Shown: positions 1 to 14,300, counted from the stretch's first letter. The stretch is DNA of 64,000 bases from Pempheris klunzingeri (GCF_042242105.1 NC_092012.1:31959978-32023977); one strand, 5' to 3'. Notes: a model not told the origin generated them from the sequence alone. A program made the numbers and translations.

Positions 1-529
1 AGACTGAACTGATTACTAAAAGTATCTAGCTTTCTTTCGGCCTGCATTCACTCCGATCATGTCATTTGTATTAGTTTAAGAACCACTGGTAGGCAAGTTC
101 CTTTTGGACACTGATTGATGCTATCCAGACTAGCTTCATGACTGTGGATGAAACCCAAGAGCACGGATAGAACTGTTTGGCCACGTGCAGCACATGTCCA
201 GGCAACTAGTGGTCAGTGTCAGAAACACTACGGTTAGAGGTATTCAGAGGCTGATCCTCCTGTGTGTGTGTCTGGGGGGTTGGGCACTGTCACATTCTAC
301 TCTTCAACAATAATAACACCAATGAAAAAGTAACGTGTTACAACAGTTGTCATAAGTCGTTTTATATTTCACCCCGACATAAGCAGGGGGTTTACTGGCA
401 TCCGGTTAAAGATGTGGTGGATAGTGTCGGATATATATTTCAGCTGTTTGAATCCCGTCTGCTGTTGTATCAATCACACCGAAGCCTGGGTGTTCTCCAT
501 CCAGCTCTGTCTAGTATCTTCAAGCCTCT
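1..529. other. No recognisable gene at left edge
   Basis: I see no convincing coding exon, splice pair or repeat here. Short open frames exist on both strands but show no family motif. If the mmp15 hemopexin exons exist, they should lie beyond this edge, because the gene runs leftwards and its last visible exon ends at a good donor at 1267. Confidence 0.4.
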
Positions 530-1050
530 TCAGTGTTCCGCGCTGCCAACACTGGACACCTCCTCTGACCTCTCCCACTGAAACACGTCATTACTTATCT
601 TATACATGCCACTGACAAAAAAAAAACCTGGAGAGAAGAAAATACACGCGGAGAGGTGGAGTCTGAAATAGTTCAACTTTAAGAGTAACCACGTATATTT
701 CTTGTATCGCTGACAATGACAAGAAAGCATTATAGCAACAAATGAAAACAACAAATAACCTCAGAGCTGAGTTGCTTAATATCAGAAGACCTTAAATATC
801 AAATAGATACTGAAACCCCGCTGACAGACAGTTTCTATGACAAACCTCTTAGAGGTAAAATCCCAGCTAATAGCTTAGTGCTGCCTCAGCCCTTATGAAC
901 GTTCAGAGGAAAACACCTGACCACACCTCACCTATTAACAGTGTTCAGTCTCATAAAAAACACTGGCCCTGTTGGTTTACAGTCCACGAAGACCTGATTG
1001 AAAACAGACTTCTTGTTGGCTGAGCACACGCCGTTTGTTTTAAACTCACC
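530..1050 (-). CDS. Two candidate coding exons, unknown protein (3' end of a gene or alternative mmp15 end)
   Basis: On the minus strand, 1050-932 (119 bp) lies between a strong acceptor (pyrimidine-rich, TTTTCTGTAG) and a strong donor (AATAG/GTGAGG). It is open with good codon use, reading GEFKTNGVCSANKKSVFNQV at its start. It ends in phase 2. The next acceptor (T-tract then GTCAG) opens 611-530, which completes the codon and reads GMYKISNDVFQWERSEEV before a stop at 532-530. I recognise no family. The last mmp15 exon seen ends in phase 0 and the first candidate exon starts in phase 0, so the pair could be an alternative mmp15 3' end without hemopexin. It could also be the end of an unrelated nested gene, or chance. 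No AATAAA was found just downstream. Confidence 0.3.
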
Positions 1051-1266
1051 CTACAGAAAAGAATAACTAATTTATTGACACAGTTAACTTGTCAGGAAAG
1101 CTCCTCTGCAGGAAGCCGCCTGAATTTCCAATGCAAGGTCGTTTAATAAACCACTGTGCAGGTAAACATAGCTCCTCTAAAGTGTTATGCTCATAATTTC
1201 AGTCAAGCTAGCAGGCTGTGGCTGAAGTTAAAAATGACCCTCTCTCCTGATCTGAAAGCCATTTAC

Positions 1267-4200
1267 CTTGAAAACAAACATCTCTCCTCGCAGCACAGCG
1301 ACTGTGTCAAAGTTCCCTTCGCAGATGTTGGGTCCGTAGTGATCTGGTCTTTCAGTGGTCCTAGGGCGGTCAGGATGCCGAGGAGGTGTTTGAGGTGGCC
1401 TGGGCTCCGGGCGACGGGGCGTCACCGTGGGGAGGGCATGGGTGGGGCCGCTGTCTGGTTGACCTTTAGAAACAAACAGGCTGGATTAAACCAACTTCAC
1501 CACATTATACACAATGACAAGACCAAAACTGCTCATTCTGAGGACAAAACATCAGAAAAAAAGACATCTGCTCTGGTTATCTGGCAACTTTTGTGTCACT
1601 TTTACACTTATATTTTTGTACAAAATAAATAACCAATATTTAATAATAATAATAATATTTATATAATAATTAATAATACTTAATAAGAGAGCTTGAAAGG
1701 GTAGTATGACTGTTTTCCCTGTTTCCAAACTTTCTGCTAAGATAAGCTAACCACCTCCCAGCTGTAGCTTGACACATATGTGTGTCTCTCTTAGGAGACA
1801 GGATTCTGGTCATTTTGTTGTTCACAAATATAGAATAGTTACAGAATGTGCAAATTACCATTTCACATCCTCGTGATTTAACACATTGTAAGGATTAAAC
1901 ACACTGGACAGGAGGAATCATCTAAGAAGGAAAAAAAAAAAACATCATACCATAGATCTGTTGCATGCCACGCCGGTCGTCATCAGGCAGCTGGAAGTTG
2001 TCAGTCTCCATCCATTGGTAAAAGGGAGCCATGATGGCTAGCGGGTTGTTGGAGTGTTCTAAACCTAGAGCATGGCCCAGCTCATGGACTGCCACCAGGA
2101 AGAGGTCGTTACCTGAGCGGATGTGACGAAGCAGAGAAAGGTTAGAGGAAGAAGAAGAAAATATCCCATTTTTCACACTTCATCTCAAGAAAGGAATTGT
2201 TTGAGCTTGTGCACAAGGATATAGAGAGAAATCATGTGTCCCTCTGCATTTATACATGCGTGACACACACAAGAACTGCAAAAGCTGCAAGTCACAGCAG
2301 AAAGTCCTAATGATCCATGCAGTCAACGTATAAGAATGGCTGTTCGTTGTTCTCTCCCAGTTATAATGTCAATAAAACTCTTCACAGATTTGACTGATAA
2401 ATCACACGCAGGCACGCTAATGACTGCTGATACGAATCAGCATACATTACTAACATTTCTAACCAATCAGGGGGTGCTATTGTCCGCTGCCACCGAAACA
2501 ATTACATACTGACGAGGCCACAAGACAGCAGTGACACACTGACCACTGCATCAACTTCCTCTCTACACAAAAGACTTCTTACATTTAGATTTTTTGAAGA
2601 AAAGCGAAAACCTGGTTTGGAATTAGAATTATCCTATAAGTTCATCTCTGAAGTGAAGCCAAAACACATGTGGGTACTTCCCCTCAGTCAATAGCTCTTT
2701 GTTGTCCGGCCATGCTCTCTGTGAACTCTGAACTGGCTAGCCATTTTGTCTGGCTTGATGGCCTGTGCTGATTGGACAGATTTGTGCCAGTGACATCATT
2801 CTGTTGGGGGATTTGGAATCGGTGATGTCACTGCTTTGCATACAAGGGAAAGGGAGATGCTCTGAATGCCTGTCCTTGGGCATCTCCTCATTTCCTCTTT
2901 GCCAAACACACACACACACACATAGACACACAAAAGGATACACACAGCTCATCTCTCCCACTATCTATAGTTTCAGAGTCACATGAATGTCCTCATGGCG
3001 TTCTAAGCTGCAGCTAACACTTGAGGAGAGAACACAGTAGAGGGTAAGACTAGAGTGCTACAGATAGCTGAGGAAGAAAAGAGAGAGCGAGCTCTGAGAG
3101 CAGAGGCACAAAGAGGCCTTTGTGAGGTAACTGTGACAACTATTCAGTTCAACAGAGAAAAGCAGGAGTAAACTTCAAAAGTCTTGGCCGGTGCATCTAT
3201 TGCTAGTTTTGACTACTGTGTACGCTTATAGACTTTCACCCATTTTGTCATTCAAGTCTTATTTCAGCTCTCTGAAGCTTTGTTCGCTTGTTTACCATGT
3301 CTCACACCTCATCCATCAGCAGCAAAGGGGAGTCCCAGTGAAGAAAGCCCACACTAAAGCAGCACCCTGACAACCAAAATGCTCTCTCCAAGTTTGCTCT
3401 GCCTGTTGCCAGTGACTTACTCACATTAGCCTCATCTGACCACAAAGAATCACAAAAGCTTCTGACCTTTTATTGCTGCCAGCCTTCAGCTTTTCATCTG
3501 TGTAAGGTGTGTTTGAGTGTCAGCAAGTTATTTGGATAAAGTGTAAAAGCTTTTTTTTGTTGGAGCATCAGAGCCAGAAAGGCTGATTAATCACATTGTG
3601 CGTCACAAGGTTTACACCAAAAATGTTTTTCGCCCAATAGAGTTGTTGTTCACTGACAAATGAAACTGAGGTCAAGGGAAGCGAAAAACAAAAAAAACAC
3701 CATACCTGCAACGGATGGGTGAAATGAATCATCGATTGTTTACGTGTAACATTTATCCCTAAGATAAAGTCTGTTTTTGTGTAACCCCATCCAAAATGAG
3801 ATCAGAACTGATTCTGTTTCATGCTCAGGGACTTCAGCAAATCAGATGCTATGTGAAGCTTGAGCATGACTCTACAAGTCACACTTCTTACTGTATACAA
3901 TTCCACTGCTTCATGTGAGATTAAGGTACAGTCTCCTTTAGTTTTGTTTGCACCAGAATATAAACAGTGGTAGCTCTGGAGGAATGCTGCTGTAATATTA
4001 ATAAAAAAAAGACACTATTCAACCATGCTATTAAGGCAGCGACTAACGCTTGTTGTCATTGTTGGTCAATGAATTTGCTATTTTTCCAATTCATCAATTA
4101 GTCCTTAAAATGTCTATAAAAAGTCAGAAGAGTTTTTAAAAAGGCTTTTTTCTGGAGCCTAATAGTTTGTTTTTTCATTTAACCTTGAGATGTTTCATTA

Positions 4201-7200
4201 ACAATGACATAAAATGGTGAAAAGCAGAAAATCTCACTGTATTTGAAAAGCTAAGCCCATAGCATGCTTGGGCTTTTTTTTTATTGATAACTGACTTGAG
4301 CAATTGACTGAAATGAGCAAAATTGTTTCCGATAGCCAATTAATGGCTCAGTATGCATGAAGGATTTGGATTATGTGTCAGCAATAGCACAAGTAGAAGT
4401 AAAAATACCAGAGTTAAATGAAGACTGGATCTGTGAAAAGTTAAACTAATTGGCCAAGTGTCTAACTAAAGTCAGACAAGATTGTAATTTGTTTGTACTC
4501 TGTTTTTAAGCTGTGTAAGTGGCATGGTGCAACAAAGGGACCAGTCTACAAATCTCCCCGAGTGGAACACATTCCCACTTACTGAGGCATTCCACCGTCT
4601 CTGTGATCTGTCCTGCGACACATCCCACACACAGCTGATCACACAGATAGAGACACACAAGGACAGGGTCATACATGCACACGCACACACACACAAAGTT
4701 TAGCTGTCTGTGGCTGCTGTGTGTATGTAGATAACAGGGCAGGAAAGCCCATTGTAGCAAAAAGTCCCTTTCAGTCAGCAGGGTTAATGGGTGCACAGCA
4801 GGAAGAGGTGCTCTAAAGACTTCTTAAATATTCTTAAAAATGAAGATATGTTCAGAATCCTCAATTCTGGATATGATTAGTTTAGTGCTAAACACTGGTG
4901 TTAAGAGTTGTAATCAAGTTAGGGTTCATCTTAAGGAAGGTCTAAAGGGTAAATATGAAGGATTGAGGGAGAAGGTTAGGTTTAGGCAATGGTCTCAGCA
5001 AAAAGTCCTCAAAAGCACAGAAGTACAAATATCTTGCGTCTAAGTGTGTGTGGCCAGTGCAGCTTGTACATACCATGGTGCATGGATCACAGAGTTCATG
5101 GATTAGTGTATATCAGTTCAGGTTCTTACCAACATAATTGGGGGTAAATTTGAGTAGTACAGTACAAGGACACACAGTGGGGGCAAAGATGGTGCCACCA
5201 AGTGTTAGCTTTGAAGTTTTATAGAGATAAATGATGTAGCATATCCTGGTAATTGGGAGATGATGTAACTAGCTGAGACATGCCAAGTCTGCTTAAGTGT
5301 GGAAGAAAGCGATGGAGACAGCTGTTTGCAATCTATTATATAAAGAGGCTTTACAACCTATACAACATGACATGACTATAGTGCTGCAGACTGTTTATCA
5401 GCTGAGCACTCACAGAAATAATCAGAGACCTAAACCCCCCCCCCATCCTTCATTTCTACCTGGAATTTAAGCTACCTTTCATTGTCCAAGCCCTCAAAAA
5501 AGCTTCAGAACATGGCAAGCTGTCTGTGTGACTGCTCACACATAAACACAGACACCCTATACACCAACGCAAGTTGCGCAGCAAAGCATCCACCCACCTG
5601 AAGCCACATAAGACTCTTTTTAAAGTCCTAAAAGCTTCTCCTGGAAAATGTGTCTGCTGTAGATTAGGATGCCTGAAACATTCTTTTATATCCCAGTTGT
5701 TATTTAGGCTTTCTAAGTATTTTTTCTGTAGCATTTGGTTGTCATGAAGGGAAATTAAGACTGTCCCTAAAATCCATAATACACAGACATTCCAAATTGC
5801 ACTGACAGTAACCATTTACCTTGCACGTTCTGGTTTCCTATGGTCCACGGTTCATCTGAGTCAAAGTGTGTGTCCCCACCCATTCCAGGTCCAGGGAAGT
5901 AGGCATGAGCTAGGAAGCCTCCCTCCCCATCAAAAGGAGAGCTGTCTCCATGAAAGCCAGAAGCAAAGAAGATCATGATGTCGGGCTCTTTGCGGCGTCC
6001 ATATTTGATCTCCTGGTAAGGGATTTCGTCAAAGGTCAATGGGGTCACCTCTTCCCAGACTTTAAATGCCCGCCGGATGGCTTCATATGAATTATACTCT
6101 CCAATCTTGGGAGTGTAGTTCTGGATACTGTGCAAACAAAGAGGGGAAGAGGGAAAAAATCTTACAAAGGATTGTTTCCCATATGAGTTTCCAGTGAAAC
6201 ATATCCCCATGTGGATTCATAAGCAACAAAAGAAATGAAAAACATGATTTAGCTGAAATTCCAACTTGATCACATAACGTTTTATAGTAGCCACAACTAC
6301 CACAAAGTAAGACTTTGTGCATGCCCTGTGTATTTGGGTCAGGTCAGATTTATTTTACAAACAGAACGTCTTTTTCTTTACCTGTACGTGAGGTGGCTCT
6401 TGTTCCATTTATGTCCGGTGAGGGCATAGCGCTTCCGCCTTACGTTGGTTTTGATCTGGCCTCCAAACTTGTCAGGCACACCGCAGCGTGGTCTGTTCAT
6501 AGCACTGAAGGAGTTGAAAGATGTCAGGAACAGGCAAGAGATCTGTGTGTGTGTGTGTGTGTTGAGAGCAAGGAAAGCACTCAAGAGAAGAGATGAAGGG
6601 GAGAATGACATTAAAACCCCTCCTTTTTCATCTTGATGTCTGTGTGCTTCTGTGCTCTTCTGTTGTTTAATTTAAAGTGTACCTGTGAGCAGCTTAGTGC
6701 AGCCAGGCTACCTCAAGCAACTGAAGAGATCATACACCTTGCTCATCTTAGTTTAAAAATCGAAATTTTCACATTCTGGGTCAAAAATTCTATTAAAAAC
6801 ATTTCGGCTGTTTAATACAAAAATGAAAAGTAACAATTTAACTAAAGCTTGGGAAACAAAATGGGCTGCAGGACCGTGTGTTTTGAGGCCGGTCCACATT
6901 TATACATGAGTGTATAAGTCTAAATGTACAAAAACATGGTAGTTAAGCCCTGCTGACCTGATGGTTTGAGGGTCCAACTGTCCAGTGACCTCCAGACCGT
7001 AGAACCGCTGCATGTCGCTGATGGCACTGGACAGGATCTGAGCTGATCGCATGGTCGACATCTGTCTGCTGGCCTGGGGCAGGTAGCCGTACATCCTCAG
7101 CCAGGACTGGACACCCACCGGAAGAAAAACAAAAAGGAAACTGTTACACATAAAGAAGTATCATCTATTCAGATAATGTGACACCACATTTGAATGAGAG

Positions 7201-7688
7201 CCCATTGGTTTTACATGACTGACATTGACAGCAATGACAAAATAAAGATTAACCCAGAGACAAGAAAGTGAAAAGTAACATTATAATACTGCAGTATTGC
7301 ATTTGAATTATTCTATTTTGCATTGGGTTGTGTTTAATGTGTTGTATTTGAAAGGGAGAAAGCAGGGAGGACATCAGTTTCAAGCCGGAGTGAGAGCACT
7401 GGGAAGCTTTCTGTATCTGGCTGTATTCTAGGAGTGTGTAACTGGCAGGGCTGGGGGGTGGGGGTTAATGACAGGCTTGAGGGAGAAAACGTGATACTTA
7501 ACCCAATCACAGATGACGCAAAGTCTGTCCCACCTGTTATGTAGAAACCTAATATCACACGCGCGCACGCACACACGCAAGCACTTGCATCTTGGGTAGT
7601 CTGAGATACTGGATTCGCCTACACATGGACTCACTCCCCATGGTGGTGCAGGGAATGTAAGAGGGCGTGTGTCTGACTGTGTATGTAG

Positions 7689-7753
<65 letters not shown>

Positions 7754-9437
7754 TCAGGATTACGCCCATCTTTCACAATGCAAAATACTACTTCATAATC
7801 TGTATTTATTTGTCTACTCCTTCAAACCCACAAAAACAAACTCACCAGTCTTTCTCTTTAACACACACAGCACACACACCTTGTAAACATGAAATGCTGT
7901 GTATAATAAGAGCTCTGATCACACACATTTGCTGCCCACTTGGTTAGTGGACATGGTAACCCCCGACAGAGAGAAAAGGGTTTATTTGCTGCATGTGTGT
8001 CAAAATGTCCCTACAGTCCAATGAAAACAAATTAAAAACAGTCTCCCAGGCCTTCCTTAATTTACTCTGTTAACTCTAGTGTCCCGCACTGTCTACAACG
8101 TGACTGATGTACTATGGACCCCAAAGGGAAGAGGTGGGGGCCTGAGCTCCTCTTTGAAATCACCCACTGATGAGATAAATAGATATTATTAACAACACAG
8201 AGCCACTGACATTAAAAATACCAGTTCAGCTGGTGATATCAAACCTCAGCGTAACCTGAGTACTTTTCCTTCCACGTTCCCAGCTGGAGACAAGCTGTAT
8301 TTTGTCAGCATGTGTCCTTCCTCCACCATTAGACCGGCCAGTACAGTGCTGCTGTGATTAATTATTGTGAAGTGAACATATAGTGCTTGATCGATCAATC
8401 ACTGTCAGCTGCTGAGCTGAGTCTGACAGATTCTGATGGCGTCTCATCCTCTGTGATCAAGTATGGTAGTAGATGACTACTGCCATCCATTAAATATATG
8501 GCCCCTGTTGAAGTAGCTGGTCTTCCTTTGAAGGTTAAGGTTTTATATCATAAAAGTGTATTAAACTCCTCTGACAGCAGTAGAACAACTGCGGGAAATC
8601 CTGCACAACAGTAAATCGTTCAGTAAACTAATGCACTAACATTAAATAATATCAAAAAGTAATGTGAAAGCAGAGGCTCTGTATAACTAAACTGGCTGGT
8701 TAACTCTAAGATACAGTCAGTGTATTGCCCTTCAGGCTAACTGGTCTTACTTCCTCTTTAAGTTTGAAAACATATTCATAACAATATATTTTCAAAATGC
8801 AATTAAGTCAATGCAGAACATCTCTTAGTGGAAACACAAGTGACTCAAAGGTGCAGTGCAATGAAAAAACCCAAAGTGTCTGAGCTTTCGGGCTTCGGAG
8901 CACTCAGCCTGGGGAACTGGAGACTTCAAAACCACCATTAGATGAATCCGACCGCAACTTACAGTTGTTTACCTGCCGCCCAATTACAAGCCTGTTGTGA
9001 AGCATCTGATGGCCACAATGACTGTAGGGGTTTGGTCTGAGGAGACTGAGTGTTTCCAGTTCCCTGAGGACTGTGGTGAGGAGTCTCTCCCCCTGCACCC
9101 AGCTACAGACTACAGATCCATGCTCTTGAAGGTGGTGTCAACTATAAAGATCAGCGGCTTCCTAAATAAATCGGGCTCGATAACTATGGACATCAAACCC
9201 CAGGGAACAATGAAGTGTTTTCTTTATTTATTCTTTGTGTAGAGTTGTAAAAAGAATGATTTTTTTCTGCTTATTCTTACTTATTATTTCCTCTCATCTG
9301 TCTCTTTCTGGCAGTGGATGTGCAGGCTGCATCTGCTCTGGGAGTGTTTGTGAGTGTGCAGGAGCAGGAAGAGATGCAGAGTGGACTGAACTGGACGTGA
9401 CCCTGACCCACCTCTGCTTTAAGATAAGAACGCTTCA

Positions 9438-9485
<48 letters not shown>

Positions 9486-12400
9486 CAAACACAAACATGC
9501 ACTTCCTGAGACACTATCTAGATACTCTCTCTCTCTCAAACACACACACACACACACGCAGGCAAGGGAAACAGGTGGCACAAAACACTCCTTTCAACTC
9601 AAATAACATCAGCTTACATGTTTATGTTAAGCAATAACTTGGAGGACACCACCAACAATTTAACACAATTAACACAATCGGTAAGCCCGCCCCCCCTCCT
9701 CTGGGTTACTGTTGCTATACCTGTCAAGTTTTCCGCTCTTGCATGGCAACATTGACATATTGGGGGAGGCTTTGAGTAAAAGGTCAGTAGCTCTGTATCA
9801 AACATTCAGGAGAACCTTACCGAAGAGTTTGATTGCATCCCAACAGCTGGATGTGCATTCAGCTGTCCAACAAAAGAGGGTTTTTTATGTTTGTTTGTTT
9901 TAAGCAAAATGCCAAAATGTCAAATCTGCCACTTTAGATTCCACTAGATGGGTTGAAGAAATTAAATGAATCTCCTAAATGACAAAAACATGTCCACAAA
10001 AGACAGAAAATCTTTCAAGAGCTGATTAGCAATGAGCAGTATTGATTGTCGCTTCATGTTAGCTAATGCTGTTCATATTTCAGGCTGCCTGAAGATTAAA
10101 ACAAAGCACTTGCTGTAATGCGGCCGCCAGCGGTCATCCAACCACAACAGACACTTGTGGGAGAGACGGTGGAGGGAAGTTTCAATTCCCATCGGAATTC
10201 CAATGAGAAGAAATTTCAAGAAAAACCTGAGCTATTGTCCAATGTAATCCTTTTCACGCTCCAGCCACTTCCTCCCTGCTCTTGTGTGATCAGCATCTCC
10301 ACATGGTGGTCATCACTGCAGTTACAGCTCTTGAGGAAAAAGTGAAACGTCTTCATGTCCGTTGATGTTTGCGATGTGTGTCTTTGTGTATATCCAGATA
10401 TCTGATGTCTCGGCACACCGTTTCTCCGTGCCCTCCCAGCATGTATTTACAACAGGCTGTAGCTGGGTACAAGGGCAGAGCTGCGGCGCTATCGGGAAGA
10501 TGTATGGAGGCATATGAACCCCTGCCACCCCTCACCCCCGACATCTAAAACAGCAAAGTGCTTCAGTCTGGCCGCTCACCTTCTCTCATCAGCTGGGCTG
10601 AATACAAAACAGGTCTTAGACAACTGGAGGGATAGGGGAGTGCTCATGTGTGCGCGCACGAACGCTGGGCCTCGTCTATTAAATGGTCTTTCAAAGAGTC
10701 CTTGAGTCTACCTGCCAAAACCAAGACCCAGCAATAAACAAGGAGTTGTAAAACCTGCCAGGAGTGTGTGCGCGGGTGTGTGTGTGTGTGTGTGTGTGTC
10801 CACCACAATGTCAGCCAAGATACTAACAGAGCTTTTATTCCGAGGCTTGGTCTCCTGCCATCTCTTAGCCCCCAAAGTCCTACCAAGAGGATGAATAAGT
10901 AAATGGAGGAGTGAGACGGAGAGACACAGACAGACAGGAGGAAGGGAACTGTTGTGTTTGAAGACTTTCATGAAGCGAGGCAAACAGGTTTGCCTCTTTT
11001 TCTACATGCATGACAATAATCCCCACATGTGGACAGATGCATGCAGGGATACGTTAACATCCAATTTTGCAAAAAGGCAGGAAATACCCAAAAACATATG
11101 TTAATACGAGCAAAATCACCCTCAGCACACGCTCAGAGAGACTTCCCAACTCATGACACGCCCTGCCTCATCCCAGCACGATAGCAATGTAAGCCTTTGT
11201 GGACGCGGCGACAGCCAATCACAAGGGAGCAGGGGGGAAGCGGCTGGAATGTGAAGAGACGGCACGCTGCAGATTACACGATATACAAGGAGAATACGGA
11301 CTGAGGAAGTTGCCTAATTATGTGCAGCAATAAGTCACTGATTACCCTTTGCTTTAGCCGCAAATTGCTGTCGCACACTTTTTGCATTCTCCGTTATGTC
11401 TTATCATGTTAATGTTTATTTCTGCGCTCCCTCATCCTCTTTCTCTCCTTTTCACAAGGTTTCTCTCACAGCTCTGTCTCCTCAGACAAGAGGGTCCTTT
11501 GTATTTCCTAAGATGCCTGGGAGTCCCAGGGCCAGCGTGCCTGTGCGCAGTGTGTGTGTATGTGTGTGTCCCAGTTAGAGAACAGCTGTCACATTCAGCC
11601 ATCACATGCTGCACAGCTGAGACTGACCGCTACCGTCAACTTTCTCTCTCCATCCTTTTCTCTCTTTGCCTCTCTCAAAGATAACCACACAACAGATTGG
11701 TCTTAGCCGTTGCCGCGACATCTCCCTTTTTCAATCCAGATTTCTCAGATTCTTCTCGCACTCCTAATCCCTCTCTTTTCTTTCATTCTTCCTTCCTCCC
11801 ACTTCATCCTTTCTGTCCAGACAGAGTAGGAGTTGAGGTCTCACGCCAACTGTTAAACACATGGCCTGAGCTACATCTGAAGAGCGAGGATCAGATTGAA
11901 CTCGAGACAATGTGTTTCATTATGAAGTCTAGAGTACAGTAGGTGTGTAATGTAGTTGACACACAATCCCACAGTCTGGGGCTGTTTTGCAGACAGACAG
12001 CAGACTTTGAAATAAACCCAACAAGGTATCATTTTTTACGTGTTGTGTGATTTTAGATGCAGATTATATCCATTATGTTGTGTTGTGTTTACCTGTTCTT
12101 CATTTTAGTAAGATCACTATGTGCTGCATGCTTTAACACTGAAGTTCCAGCCTATCTTCTGCTCTCACTATTGTTGTTGTGAATGAAAACTGCCATCATG
12201 GCGATCAGTGGCTTCATAAAAGCAGGGTCTCCCCTCAGATTAATGGGCAGGTCATGGAGATTAGCAGGCCCACAAACAAACAAACAGCAAGACTTTAAGT
12301 CCTCGAGTAGCACTTGCAGTCTTACTTAAGTCTAATAGATACACGCCTCAACATTAGGCCGTATTTGGCGGAGCATTGGTGATTTTAAGCTTAGCTATCG

Positions 12401-12889
12401 ATGCAAACCCTTTCATCAGGCGGAAAGCTACAGGCGTCAGGTTCTTATCACATTTTCTGTGCTGTGCTCTTCCCAACATTTGGAAAACGACTCATCAAAT
12501 GCGCGCAAGGCTTTGGTCACAGCTGCTCAAGACATGGCGTGGCACAAGCATCCCGACCATATGGACATTTAGCATATCCTCATATGGATGTTATGAAAAT
12601 GAGCTGAAAAGCGTTTGACCCCAAAGTAAAGGAAATCCTGACACTCCTACACTGTTTCATAATTCAACTTTTAACAGCGCTCTGACACACGGACTTTACA
12701 GGTTTTAAGGAGAGCAACTTTCAGAGATCTATGCCTGTAAAGATAATCAAAAATGCTACATAGACAACATGTGTGATGCAATTTTTACTATTTCAGCTGG
12801 CACACACAAACACACATTTAGCAAGAGATGCTTAGGGATCTCTCATCAGTCCACACATTGTGTAAACCCTCCCTATTGCCACACACCCG

Positions 12890-12920
<31 letters not shown>

Positions 12921-14092
12921 TATGTTGTAACCTGACTGGCAACCAGACCCCCTGGTCACTGAGTTTGGAAACGCAAGCTCACCTCTAATGACCAGGCAAT
13001 CCCTCTGTCTGTCAGTCTCTCTCTCTCTCTCTCTCCGTCAATCATCACACACACTCACTCCACCACTAATCACCTTCTTTTAGGTGCAAGGCAGCTCTTC
13101 TCTCTTAGACTGTCTCACAAAACAAACTGGACTGCCGGTGTAATAAAAATGCTGTGCTGAGCTGGTTCGAGTTCCGACTTGACACTTTGTCTATTCATAC
13201 ACCTAAACAAATAGGAATAGAGTGTAACATAGTCGTCAGTGATGAAGAGGCGAGAGGAAGAGACTTAATGAGAACTACAGAAGATTAACTGTCCAAGAGG
13301 AGAGACCCAACTAGATATCTTGTTGGAAAAAACACCTGGGCTGTGTTAGTTCTGCTCTGCGCTGTGATAATTACAGAAATAAGACAAGTTTATCCCACAT
13401 AGTTCACTAATGCCAGCGAGCATGAGCAGCTTATAAAGCTTGGCTTTTCTCTGTATGTTTGCCCGTTCACATTATGTTTTAACGACAGGATTCCTACATT
13501 CACAGTGATTAGCACAAATAGGGGGGCCAGAGATCATTAAAGGTTTTGGAGAATGATGTGACAGGGGCGTCCAGAAAAACTAAAAGTAACGCAGTACTAT
13601 GCATAAATATTTATGTGAAATCATCAGCAGAGTGGTCCTGATGGGAGGATTTCACAAAGTGCTCCTGCAAACTAAGATGAGGATTTATTTTTGGCAAAAC
13701 AAAATTGTGTTGTAAGAATAATGTCATTAATATCAGTAACATAGACCAGATGTTGTGCATTGGACAGTCCTGTATCAGTTCTACCATAAATACCATCAAG
13801 CTGCTCATTCATGTAAAAACTATAATGAACCATGCGTAAGGAGCCGTTGCAGTATAACACAGAGAGCATCACGTCTGTGGGTCATTTTCTAGGGGTGCGG
13901 TGCTGAAACACTTCAGATCTTCTCTAGCCTCTAATGTTTTCACCACTCATCTGCATCTTTCCGTGTTTTTACCTCCGAGGTGAAGGCGGCGTCATCCTCC
14001 GCTCCGCGCGCCCCGAGCGCACACACGGACAGCGCGAGCAAGGTCCGTCTCCAGAGCAACCAGAGGCGGCGGGTCCGCGAGGAGGAGGCCAT
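1267..14092 (-). CDS. mmp15: Matrix metalloproteinase 15 (MT2-MMP), N-terminal exons, partial
   Basis: Membrane-type zinc endopeptidase that cleaves matrix and cell-surface proteins. Exons, in order: 14092-13973, 7106-6958, 6504-6382, 6127-5820, 2112-1951, 1463-1267; phases join cleanly over 353 codons. The chosen start has an ACCATGG context and opens a hydrophobic signal peptide. The cysteine switch PRCGVPD is at about residues 95-101. A furin site RRKR precedes Tyr116, as expected for MT-MMPs activated in the secretory pathway. The zinc motif [11 protein letters not shown] is at 243-253, with a Met-turn near 261. A Pro/Arg-rich hinge leads into [20 protein letters not shown], the start of the hemopexin region and closest to MMP15. 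The rest of hemopexin, the membrane segment and the tail are absent and presumably lie left of the window. Intron 1 is about 6.9 kb. Whether this is the fish a or b copy cannot be told. Confidence 0.93.
7691..7752. repeat. (GT)n microsatellite, about 31 units
   Basis: Uninterrupted GT dinucleotide run in mmp15 intron 1. The Cys-Val and Thr-His repeat open frames across it are artefacts of the repeat. Confidence 0.97.
9444..9482. repeat. (AC)n microsatellite
   Basis: AC dinucleotide run in mmp15 intron 1, followed by a second short CA run near 9540-9557. Confidence 0.95.
12890..12917. repeat. (AC)n microsatellite
   Basis: AC run in mmp15 intron 1; a CT run lies just downstream at about 13017-13035. 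Confidence 0.9.
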
Positions 14093-14300
14093 GGTCCGGG
14101 CGGAGGGGCGTCCTGTCAGTCGGCGCTCTGCGTGGTTCAGTCTGCGCGGAGCGATGGGACGACTTGTGCGCGCAGTGCTGCTTCTTTCTGCGGTAAAAGC
14201 TCAAATGAAAACTGTCACAAAGTGTCCCCTGGAGAGAGCCGTCCGCAGCAGGAAAACAGCCCCGAAGTGACCCTCCATAAATGCGGGTGAGCGGTCCTCC
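13973..14300 (-). promoter_or_regulatory. CpG-rich mmp15 first exon and promoter region
   Basis: The sequence around the mmp15 start codon is markedly richer in G+C and CpG than the surrounding AT-rich DNA, including the signal-peptide exon and the bases upstream. This is typical of a vertebrate CpG-island promoter. No TATA box was identified and the transcription start is inferred only. Confidence 0.5.

Larger units (their letters stand above)
7107..13972 (-). other. mmp15 intron 1 (about 6.9 kb)
   Basis: Long first intron separating the signal-peptide exon from the propeptide exon. It holds several CA/GT and CT microsatellites and short unsupported frames, but no exon I could recognise on either strand. 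Long first introns often carry enhancers, but nothing here lets me point to one. Confidence 0.6.

Noticed and set aside
7669-7947. Overlapping frames of Cys-Val or Thr-His repeats
   Set aside because: They are translations of the GT/AC microsatellite; the same pattern recurs at every such run in the window.
13992-14204. Longer minus-strand frame starting upstream of the mmp15 first exon
   Set aside because: It is in a different frame from the signal peptide. The Met at 14092 has an ideal context, gives a signal peptide, and joins exon 2 in phase.
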